Origin: JBFWNZ01 sp050250795
Lineage (GTDB): Bacteria; Pseudomonadota; Alphaproteobacteria; UBA8366
Reading direction: 5' to 3'
Length of the DNA: 14,078 nt
Assembly: GCA_050250795.1 (NCBI GenBank)
Contig: JBFWNZ010000065.1
Span: 1-14,078 of the forward strand
Within the stretch, counting starts at the first letter, position 1. Every line of letters begins with the position of its first letter. A model generated the notes under the pieces. The model was not told the origin of the DNA, did not search any database, and saw nothing but the letters and a program-made list of their open reading frames with translations. Of the stretch, positions 1 to 6,763 are shown one piece after another. Made by a program: the position numbers and the translations under genes.

Positions 1-2152
1 CGATGCGTGTCGCCCCCACGGCAAATCCCGTCGCCGCATCGGCCAGCATCGCCGCAGGGCCGCCGAGAGCCCCGAGCAGGGTCGAAGCATTCGGTCCCGC
101 GACCGCGACCACGGCATGGGCGGCCGTCGTGTCCACCGAGACAACCCTGTCTCCCGGCTGTGTGGCATGGCGCAACTGCGACACCAGGGATTCGGCTCGA
201 TCCGGATAGGTCGTCAGCAGAAAATCCTCGTCCCCCAGCCGGGCGACCACGACCGCTCCGATTGCGCGTCCCCACGATTCGCGCGGGCGCGTCAAGCGTG
301 CCTGGCCGGCCGGCAGCTCTGCGGGCCGGCCCGTCAGGACCCGGTTCAGAAGCAACGCCGCATCCGCGCCGGACACGATTGCCTTGCCCAGGTCCGAACG
401 GTCCATCAAACCGATATGACCGCGAACGGCGCGCGCCTCGGCCTCGACCGCGGCGGCGGACGAGGCGAAGGAGGCCGGCATCAGCCACGACCCAAAGCCC
501 TGCATGAGGGCTCCGGCCGACCGATGAACACGGTCGAGCGGTCCCCGGCGGGACGCCAGACCGGGCGGGTCGGCCAGGTCGCCAAGGGTCAGCGCCGCAG
601 CCGGATCGGCCGGCATCCAGACGAGATGCGGATCGGGCACGGTTTCGGGCCCACCCGCGAAGAGCCGGTGCAGCGTCGCCACTTCGGATGGATCGCCGCG
701 GCGTTCGCCCAGATCGCCCGGTGCCGAAACACCCTCTGCAATCCGTTCCGCCAGGTTCTGCCGCGTCAGTTCGCCCGCCCGGTCCACATAATCGGACCCG
801 CTGCCGCGCCGCATCACGTCGTCCACCAGCGGCCAGGCGAGATTCGGACGCGAGGCGACCCGGGGGCCGAGCAACGTGCCTCGCACGGCTGCTTCGCCGG
901 CTGCCAAGCCGTCGAGTTCGGCGGCGGCGATCTCGGCAACACCCGCCGCCGCCCCGGCCAGCAGAATGCCCGGCGGCATGGCTTTAACGGCCAAGCGGTC
1001 CGCCAAGGGGTCGTAGCATGGCTGTGCCCTTGCCTGTATCGCGAGATCGAGGGCGGGATGCCATCCGATTCCGACGCACAGGGATTCGCACATGATCCGC
1101 AAAGCCGCGCTATCGATCCGATCCGGCCCGGCGGCGGGCGCCGCAACCACCGCACCCAGTCGCGTGCCGCCCTCGGTCGGCAAGCCTGCGACGACCGTGT
1201 GTCCCCGGAATACCGGCACTCCCCGGGCCGAGATCGCACGACGCAGCGGTTCGTCGGCGGGATCGACCTCGATGTCCAGCACTGCAGGCACCTCGACCCC
1301 GGCATCCAGCAGCGTCAGCGCGGTGCCGAGCCCGACGCCGCCGGCCGCCGCCACGACGGTCCGCGATCCGGGCCGCACACCGTACAGGTGGATGAGCTGT
1401 TCGGCTGTCCTGGCCTGGATCACGCCGGGCAGATCGTTGTCGCGGAACACCATCCGCTGCCCGATGGCGCCGGTCGCCAGCACAACGGCATCCGCCCGAA
1501 GAACGGTTCGGCGCCCGTCGCGCCAGATATCGAGCCGCCGGTCCCCGTCGAGGCCGAAGCAGACGGCCCCTGTCCAGACCTGCACGCCTGCGCGCTCGGC
1601 AAGCGCCTGGACCAGAGCATCGCGCCGCAGAGGTGCCGCCCGCCCCTCCGGATCGAGACGGCCGTGGAGAAGCCCGCCGCCGAGAACCGGCAGCCGCTCG
1701 ACCAGCACAACCTCGCTCCCGGCATCCGCTGCAGCGATGGCGGCAGCGATTCCGGCCGGACCGCCGCCGATCACCGCGACCTCGGTCCGGACATGTCCGG
1801 CAGCCGCAACCCGACGGCCCGCGACAGGCAGGCTTGGCATCGCGCCGGAGCGCCCCGGTCCGCCGGGCAGGATGTCCATCCCGCTCACCAGCGGTGCCGT
1901 GTCTGCGGCAAGATAAGGACGGTCGGAAAGCGAGACCCAGCTCTCGCCGCCCGGTTCGCCCAACGCGTGCACGCCGCGGGGACGGTTGTTCCGGCGCGAC
2001 GACGCCAGCGCCCAGACGCCGTTCGCGATCAAGGCACTGGCCACCGTATCCCCGGCCAAACCGTGCAATGCCCGGCCCGCAAAGCGAAAGGCCAGGGGTC
2101 TTTCCCGGACGATCAACCGGCCGAAGGGTGGAGGCAGACGATCACGCGCCAT
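1..2152 (-). CDS. SoxA-like sarcosine oxidase alpha-subunit homologue (3' end outside window)
   Basis: The frame is open for 717 codons from ATG 2152 to the left edge. Canonical SoxA is near 950-1000 residues, so the C-terminus is missing from view. Domain order matches SoxA. An N-terminal fold carries GDTVASALIANGV (about 35-47). A FAD Rossmann fold follows, with GGGPAG at 129-134, Glu152 and LATGA at 225-229. A GWHP stretch lies at 363-366. A GcvT-like aminomethyltransferase domain starts near 540, with GLMDRSDLGK at 581-590. In the family this chain binds FAD/NAD and passes the oxidised methyl group to tetrahydrofolate. Oddities: the stretch between the N-terminal fold and the Rossmann motif is shorter than I expect, and the fDDG motif of the GcvT domain reads IGAV at 631-634. 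The start lies 16 bases after the soxB-like stop, with only a weak GGCGGG ribosome site, so coupled translation is likely. The family is clear; true sarcosine oxidase activity is doubtful. Confidence 0.8.
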   Translation of the reverse strand, partial: MARDRLPPPFGRLIVRERPLAFRFAGRALHGLAGDTVASALIANGVWALASSRRNNRPRGVHALGEPGGESWVSLSDRPYLAADTAPLVSGMDILPGGPGRSGAMPSLPVAGRRVAAAGHVRTEVAVIGGGPAGIAAAIAAADAGSEVVLVERLPVLGGGLLHGRLDPEGRAAPLRRDALVQALAERAGVQVWTGAVCFGLDGDRRLDIWRDGRRTVLRADAVVLATGAIGQRMVFRDNDLPGVIQARTAEQLIHLYGVRPGSRTVVAAAGGVGLGTALTLLDAGVEVPAVLDIEVDPADEPLRRAISARGVPVFRGHTVVAGLPTEGGTRLGAVVAAPAAGPDRIDSAALRIMCESLCVGIGWHPALDLAIQARAQPCYDPLADRLAVKAMPPGILLAGAAAGVAEIAAAELDGLAAGEAAVRGTLLGPRVASRPNLAWPLVDDVMRRGSGSDYVDRAGELTRQNLAERIAEGVSAPGDLGERRGDPSEVATLHRLFAGGPETVPDPHLVWMPADPAAALTLGDLADPPGLASRRGPLDRVHRSAGALMQGFGSWLMPASFASSAAAVEAEARAVRGHIGLMDRSDLGKAIVSGADAALLLNRVLTGRPAELPAGQARLTRPRESWGRAIGAVVVARLGDEDFLLTTYPDRAESLVSQLRHATQPGDRVVSVDTTAAHAVVAVAGPNASTLLGALGGPAAMLADAATGFAVGATRI

Positions 2153-2168
2153 GAGAAACCGCCCGCCG

Positions 2169-3311
2169 TCAGGCCGCGGTCCGGCAGCCGGCGCCGAAAC
2201 GCCGCGACGAGAACGCGGGAGGCAGTGCAGCCGCATCACCCGCCAATGCGTCGGCCAGCATCGCTGCCGCCACCGGCGCAGCCCACACGGTTGCATCGCC
2301 CCATGCTGCGTTGACCAGCAGGCCGTCGGGGTCGCAAGGCCCGACAATCGGAAGTCCGTCCGGGGTTCGCTCGCGGGGAACCCGCCGGCGCTGTGCCACC
2401 GCCGCCGCCGCCAGCGCAGGGAACAGGGCGACCGCCTGCGCGGCCGCAGCGGCGCCCATGATCGTGACCGCACCCTCGGCATCCTGCCATATCTCGACCC
2501 CCAGGGCCTCGGATGCCACCGACGGCATGAGCCAAGGCGCGAAGGGCAGTGTCTTGATGCGGTCAACCCAATCGAGATGCAACGGCAACCCGACCGCAGC
2601 GGTCATGCCCATGGCGATGGCCGGCCCGTTCAGAAGAACGCGCTCGGCATGGATAACGCCATGCGAGGTCTCGATCCCCGATACCCGCCCCGCAACCGTT
2701 CTCAGACGGATCGGCGTAACGCCGGCAAGCAGATGGCAGCCTCGCCGGACGGCGCTGCCCGCCATTCGGCGCAGGATACTCTCCATCGGCAGAAGAGCCG
2801 CGTCCCGGAAGTAAGTGCCCTCACGAACCGCCAGCCTCGTCCCGTCGAACAATGAAAGGCCTGGGCACAGCCGGCGCAAATCGTCCCGGTCGAGCGGTAC
2901 CGACCGCGACCCGACCGCGCCCGCAAGATGGGCCTGGAAGCGATAGGCGGCAGCCGAGTCCTCGCCATGCGCAAGGAGGACATGGCCTCCGGCGCGCCGC
3001 CTGCGCAAACCCGCGATCCGACGCCACTCGCGCAGGGCTTTCGGGTACATATCGAGATAGGCCGGCACCGCATCCTTGAGGCGCAGAAGCGGCGGCGCGC
3101 CTTCCGACAACACGCCGTGAGCATCGACGACCGCCACGTCGGTAATCCCGTGCCGGTCCGCCAATGCCCGCACGATGCTGAGGGCATGCAGGCCCCCACC
3201 GACAATCACGACGGCGTAACCGGTCCGCGGCCGTCGCGCCCTGTGCGGCGCGGCGGGCGGCCGACGGTGTCCTGCAAATCCGAACCTCAGCAATCCAGAC
3301 CTGTCCTGCAA
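2169..3311 (-). CDS. SoxB-like FAD-dependent oxidoreductase (sarcosine oxidase beta-subunit homologue)
   Basis: This is a 380-residue DAO-family flavoprotein. The roughly 30-residue leader before VVIVGGG (34-40) and the HGITDVAVVD stretch (54-63) are typical of SoxB, the amine-oxidising subunit of heterotetrameric sarcosine oxidase. The C-terminal part with RTPDGLPIVGP also fits. It is divergent. The third dinucleotide-motif glycine is Ala43, and the glycine/asparagine-rich NTGRNTT-type loop after beta-strand 2 is replaced by SEGAPPLL (69-76). By eye, the FMN-linking His of SoxB aligns with Arg169 in REGTYFRDA, and the conserved Lys of the GWGTGGFK motif aligns with a Trp in WGDATVW. The start at 3311 is a TTG without a good ribosome site. 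A second TTG at 3293, preceded by AGGACAGG, is an equally good choice, and homology covers both. It is the first gene of a pair with the SoxA-like gene. Substrate unknown. Confidence 0.78.
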   Translation of the reverse strand: MQDRSGLLRFGFAGHRRPPAAPHRARRPRTGYAVVIVGGGLHALSIVRALADRHGITDVAVVDAHGVLSEGAPPLLRLKDAVPAYLDMYPKALREWRRIAGLRRRRAGGHVLLAHGEDSAAAYRFQAHLAGAVGSRSVPLDRDDLRRLCPGLSLFDGTRLAVREGTYFRDAALLPMESILRRMAGSAVRRGCHLLAGVTPIRLRTVAGRVSGIETSHGVIHAERVLLNGPAIAMGMTAAVGLPLHLDWVDRIKTLPFAPWLMPSVASEALGVEIWQDAEGAVTIMGAAAAAQAVALFPALAAAAVAQRRRVPRERTPDGLPIVGPCDPDGLLVNAAWGDATVWAAPVAAAMLADALAGDAAALPPAFSSRRFGAGCRTAA

Positions 3312-3471
3312 AGGGGCGAAGGGCGTTGCGGCCGGTTCGGCCGTGGCGCGGGGAGCCTAAGCCCCGCTCCGGACCGAGGCAACCGCAGAACGCGACCGGA
3401 CAGGATTGTGGCTGACGGCATTCACCCCCTCCTCTAACCTTCGATCCGGCGGCATTGAGGAATCGAAGGCG

Positions 3472-4704
3472 ATGGAGAATCTGCGGATCGACGGGACCAG
3501 GCTGTGGGACAGCCTGATGGATATGGCGAAGATCGGCGCCACCGCCAAGGGCGGCGTCTGCCGCCTGGCGCTGACCGACCTGGACCGGCAGTCGCGCGAC
3601 CTGTTCGTGGCGTGGTGCGAGGCCGCGGGCTGCGCCGTCACCTGGGACGCGGCCGGCAACATCTTCGCACGCCGCCCGGGCCGCGATCCTTCGCGCGCGC
3701 CGGTGATGACCGGCAGCCATCTGGACACGCAGCCGACCGGCGGCCGGTTCGACGGCGCCTATGGTGTCATGGCCGGTCTGGAGGTACTGCGCACGCTGGC
3801 CGAGGCCGGCGTGGAGACCGAGGCGCCGGTGGAAGTGGTGTGCTGGACCAACGAGGAAGGCTCGCGCTTCGCCCCGGCGATGATGGGGTCCGGCGCCTTC
3901 ACCGGCCGCTTCCCGCTGGACGAGGTGCTGGCCAAGACCGACACCGAGGGCCGGCGCTTCGACGCCGAACTGGCGCGCATCGGCTATGCAGGCCAGGGCT
4001 GCGGCGGCCGGCCGGTCGGTGCCTATTTCGAGGCGCATATCGAGCAAGGGCCGATCCTGGAGGCGGAGGGACGGACCATCGGCATCGTCACCGGCGCCCA
4101 GGGGCAGCGCTGGTACGAAGTGACGTTTACCGGCCAGGATGCCCATGCCGGGCCGACGCCGATGGCGCGGCGGCGCGACGCGCTGGTCGGGGCGGCGCGG
4201 CTGGTCGACGCCGTCAACCGTATCGGCCACGCGTTCCAGCCCGGTGCCTGCGCGACGGTTGGCATGATGCAGGTTCGGCCGAACAGCCGGAACGTGATCC
4301 CCGGCCAGGTCTGGATGACCGTCGATTTCCGCCATCCCGACGATGCGAGGCTCGCCGAGATGGACCGGACCCTGCGCGAAGCCGCGACCGGCATTGCCGA
4401 GGCGGCCAAGCTGGAGGTCGCCATCGAGCAGATTCTGCATTTCCCGGCGATCCGCTTCGCCGAATCCTGCATCGGCGCGGTCCGCTCGGGTGCTGCGCGC
4501 GCGGGGCTGCCCAGCATGGAGATCGTCAGCGGAGCCGGCCATGACGCCGTCTACATGGCCGATATCGCGCCCAGCGGCATGATCTTCGTGCCCTGCGCCG
4601 ACGGCATCAGCCACAACGAGATCGAGAGCGCCACGCCGGAAGACCTCGCCGCCGGCTGTCAGGTGCTGCTGAATGCCATCCTCGACGCCGCCGGCGCCCG
4701 CTGA
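3472..4704 (+). CDS. M20-family Zn-dependent hydrolase (N-carbamoyl-L-amino-acid hydrolase / allantoate amidohydrolase group)
   Basis: The protein has 410 residues, the usual length for hydantoinase/carbamoylase-type amidases, which are cytosolic dinuclear metal enzymes cleaving N-carbamoyl or ureido bonds. The metal and catalytic set is complete: His83 and Asp85 in GSHLDT, Asp94 in GGRFDGAYGV, the catalytic Glu128 and metal ligand Glu129 in TNEEG, His189 in FEAHIEQGP, and His381 in GISHNEIE. The lid/dimerisation domain carries GQDAHAGPTPM (221-231), and the substrate-side motif NSRNVIPG lies at 271-278. I chose ATG 3472 because AAGG and GAGGA sit just upstream and the M20 homology begins there; an in-frame GTG-type start at 3406 would add 22 unrelated residues. 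The gene diverges from the SoxB-like gene across 160 bases. Its end overlaps the following membrane-protein gene. Substrate cannot be read from sequence: carbamoyl amino acids, ureidoglycolate precursors or beta-ureidopropionate are all possible. Confidence 0.9.
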   Translation: MENLRIDGTRLWDSLMDMAKIGATAKGGVCRLALTDLDRQSRDLFVAWCEAAGCAVTWDAAGNIFARRPGRDPSRAPVMTGSHLDTQPTGGRFDGAYGVMAGLEVLRTLAEAGVETEAPVEVVCWTNEEGSRFAPAMMGSGAFTGRFPLDEVLAKTDTEGRRFDAELARIGYAGQGCGGRPVGAYFEAHIEQGPILEAEGRTIGIVTGAQGQRWYEVTFTGQDAHAGPTPMARRRDALVGAARLVDAVNRIGHAFQPGACATVGMMQVRPNSRNVIPGQVWMTVDFRHPDDARLAEMDRTLREAATGIAEAAKLEVAIEQILHFPAIRFAESCIGAVRSGAARAGLPSMEIVSGAGHDAVYMADIAPSGMIFVPCADGISHNEIESATPEDLAAGCQVLLNAILDAAGAR

Positions 4705-5602
4705 CGCACGTTCCGGCGGCCGGCGGCGCGCAATCCTGATCGCCGCCAAGCTTGCCTGCTCCGCATTGCTCCTGTTCTGGCTGGCGCATGGCATCGACCT
4801 GTCCGAGACGATGGACCGGCTGCAACAAGCACGGCCGGCCCCGATCGTCGTTGCCCTGATCGTCCTGCTGGCCCAGGCCCTGTTGGGGGCGTGGCGCTGG
4901 GCCGCCATCGTGCGGATGCAGGGCGGCATGCTCGACGCCGTTGCGGCACTGCGCCTGTTTCTGATCGGCATGTTCGTGAATCAGACGCTCAGTTCGACCG
5001 TCGGCGGGGATGCGATGCGCGTCTGGCGGCTGCGTGCGTCGGGCCTGCCGCTGGGGACCGCGCTGGAAGGCATCCTGCTCGAAAGGCTGACCGGCCTTGT
5101 CACGCTGTCGGTTCTCGCCGCCGCCGCCCTGCCCTATGCGTCGGGCCCGCCGGCATTGGCGCTCTGGCTGCTGACGGGCGCCGGGGTCGGCGTCGCTCTA
5201 TGCGCGGTCCTTGCCGATACCTTGTCGCGACGCCTTGCCGGGCGGATCGCCGATCTCGGCCGCAATGCCCGTCACGCCCTTGCCTCCGCCTGCGCGCTCC
5301 CCATCCTGGCGGCGGCCCTGGCCATCCATCTGCTGGGCGCCGCGGCCGCATGGCTCGTCGCTGTGGCGCTGGGAATCGATATTGCGCTGCTGCCCTGCCT
5401 GCTGCTGGTTCCGCCGACCCTGCTGCTGGCGACGCTGCCCATCTCCTTCGGCGGCTGGGGCGTGCGGGAAGGCGGATTGATCGCAACGCTCGCCCTGGTC
5501 GGGGTTCCGGCCGCGGACGCGCTGGCGATGTCGGTCGGCTTCGGCCTGCTCGTCACCGCCGCAGGCCTGCCCGGCGGCGCGGTATGGGCGTTCAGTCGCT
5601 GA
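4673..5602 (+). CDS. YbhN / lysylphosphatidylglycerol synthase transmembrane-type membrane protein
   Basis: This is a 309-residue, strongly hydrophobic protein with about seven or eight predicted membrane segments, for example 20-40, 57-74, 141-158, 161-182, 207-233 and 238-256. Two signature motifs of the LPG_synthase_TM (UPF0104/YbhN/AglD) family are present: GGDAMRVWRL at 111-120 and PISFGGWGVREGGL at 256-269. The family shares the flippase-like membrane part of MprF, but members without the soluble synthase domain, like this one, have no assigned reaction. The ATG at 4673 follows AGGTG (4661-4665) at good spacing and overlaps the 3' end of the upstream hydrolase gene by 32 bases, so the two are probably co-translated. 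Its stop overlaps that of the convergent ctaA gene. The pairing with a hydrolase does not reveal a role. Confidence 0.85.
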   Translation: MPSSTPPAPADARSGGRRRAILIAAKLACSALLLFWLAHGIDLSETMDRLQQARPAPIVVALIVLLAQALLGAWRWAAIVRMQGGMLDAVAALRLFLIGMFVNQTLSSTVGGDAMRVWRLRASGLPLGTALEGILLERLTGLVTLSVLAAAALPYASGPPALALWLLTGAGVGVALCAVLADTLSRRLAGRIADLGRNARHALASACALPILAAALAIHLLGAAAAWLVAVALGIDIALLPCLLLVPPTLLLATLPISFGGWGVREGGLIATLALVGVPAADALAMSVGFGLLVTAAGLPGGAVWAFSR

Positions 5603-6599
5603 CCGTCCGCAGCGTCCATACCGCAAGACAGAACAACGCGACCGCACCGGCCTGATGCAGGACGCCGAGCCCTACCGGCACCGCCATCAGCAAGGTTGCG
5701 ATGCCCAGCAGCATCTGCGACACCGCCATCGCGGCCAGAAGGTGAACCGGTAGGGAAGCGGCCCCCCGCCGCACCGCGTGCATCCAGAACAGCAGAACTG
5801 CAGCAACGGTCGTGTAGGCGAGCATCCGGTGATGGAACTGGACGGCCGCCACATTCTCGAAGGCATTGAGCCAGAACGGGTCGAGGTCGAGATAGCCCGG
5901 CGGCACCACCTGTCCATCCATCAGCGGCCAGGTATTGTAGGTCATGCCCGCATCCATTCCCGCCACCAGCGCACCGGCCAGCGCGGTTACGCCGACAATC
6001 GCAAGAACGCCGATGGCGAAGCCGCGCGACGGCACCGCCGGCGATGCCCGTTCCGGCCTCCGCAGCAGTCCCAGCGCCGTCCACAGCATGTAGCCGAGTA
6101 TCAGGAACGCCATGCCGAGATGCGCGGCGAGGCGATACTGGCTGACATCGGTGCGCCCGACGAGGCCGCTCTTGACCATCCACCAGCCGACGAATCCCTG
6201 CAAGCCGCCCAGCAGGAACATGACGACAAGATGCGGGACCAGAGGCCGTCCGATCCGGCCGCGGATCAGGAACCACAGGAACGGCACCAGAAATACAAAG
6301 CCGATCGCCCGGCCCCAGAGCCGGTGGATATACTCCCACCAGAAGATCGTCTTGAACGCGGCCAGCGACATGCCGGCGTTCTGAAGCTGATACTCCGAAC
6401 TCTGCCGGTACAGGTCGAAGGTCCGCTGCCAGTCCGCATCGCTCAGCGGCGGGATGGCGCCGACAATCGGCTGCCACTCCGTGATGGACAGGCCGGACTC
6501 GGTCAGGCGCGTGGTCGCGCCGATCAGCATCATGACGACGACCATCGCGCAGCAGCCGAACAGCCAGATCGCGACGGCACGCCGATCCTGCACGGTCAT
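5592..6599 (-). CDS. ctaA: Heme A synthase (Cox15/CtaA)
   Basis: This 335-residue integral membrane enzyme oxidises the C8 methyl of heme O to the formyl of heme A for aa3-type cytochrome oxidase. Eight membrane helices can be traced as two four-helix halves. The conserved histidines are in place: EYIHRLWGR (89-97, His92), AAHLGM (His160), FHHRMLAY (255-262, His256/257) and LHQAG (His315). The early LTESGLSITEWQPI stretch (32-45) and the long loop before EYIH are typical of the alphaproteobacterial and mitochondrial Cox15 type. ATG 6599 has GAAGGGA about nine bases upstream. The gene is transcribed from the AT-rich island it shares with cysG and ends inside the 3' end of the YbhN-like gene. 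No other cytochrome oxidase assembly gene is in the window. Confidence 0.96.
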   Translation of the reverse strand: MTVQDRRAVAIWLFGCCAMVVVMMLIGATTRLTESGLSITEWQPIVGAIPPLSDADWQRTFDLYRQSSEYQLQNAGMSLAAFKTIFWWEYIHRLWGRAIGFVFLVPFLWFLIRGRIGRPLVPHLVVMFLLGGLQGFVGWWMVKSGLVGRTDVSQYRLAAHLGMAFLILGYMLWTALGLLRRPERASPAVPSRGFAIGVLAIVGVTALAGALVAGMDAGMTYNTWPLMDGQVVPPGYLDLDPFWLNAFENVAAVQFHHRMLAYTTVAAVLLFWMHAVRRGAASLPVHLLAAMAVSQMLLGIATLLMAVPVGLGVLHQAGAVALFCLAVWTLRTVSD

Positions 6600-6678
6600 G
6601 CCCCAGAATCCCTTCTCGCTTGGGTTGGCGGGGATACTAAACCGACCGGGCCGACACGCCAGCGGGACAATTCGCCGC

Positions 6679-6717
6679 TTTAATAAACATTATAATTTTG
6701 TTATTTATATAATTATA
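6679..6717. promoter_or_regulatory. AT-rich divergent control region between ctaA and cysG
   Basis: Only 2 of these 39 bases are G or C, in a window that is otherwise strongly GC-rich. Two perfect palindromes lie here: ATTATAAT (6689-6696) and TATAATTATA (6708-6717), with centres exactly 20 bases apart. Each contains TATAAT on both strands. For cysG the best fit is TAAACA (6684-6689), 18 bases, then TATAAT (6708-6713), giving a leader of about 44 bases. For ctaA I find possible -10 boxes but no convincing -35. Paired operators for a dimeric regulator of sulfur or heme genes would fit, but the regulator is unknown. Confidence 0.55.
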
Positions 6718-6763
6718 CGTTGGTGATAGGTGTTTTGCGTAATTCCACATTCGGAGATGCGGG

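Noticed and set aside
116..2314. A 732-codon open frame on the plus strand opposite the SoxA-like gene
   Set aside because: It gives a low-complexity Arg/Pro/Gly-rich product with no family motif, while the minus strand shows clear SoxA domains. Long antisense frames are expected in GC-rich genes.
3345..3370. Hairpin GCGGGG/CCCCGC in the gap between the SoxB-like gene and the hydrolase
   Set aside because: Only six base pairs with an eight-base loop and no T-run, located between two divergent starts where a terminator has no role.
3406..3440. A sigma-70-like promoter for the M20 hydrolase (TTGTGG with TCTAAC)
   Set aside because: Spacing is 21 bases, too long, and no better pair of boxes is visible.
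2821..4971. A 716-codon minus-strand frame across the M20 hydrolase
   Set aside because: It crosses two real genes and the divergent intergenic region, and its product has no recognisable domain. The plus-strand hydrolase has a full set of catalytic residues.
6720..6738. A sigma-54 (-24/-12) promoter upstream of cysG
   Set aside because: The GG and GC elements are 15 bases apart instead of 12, and the flanking bases do not fit.
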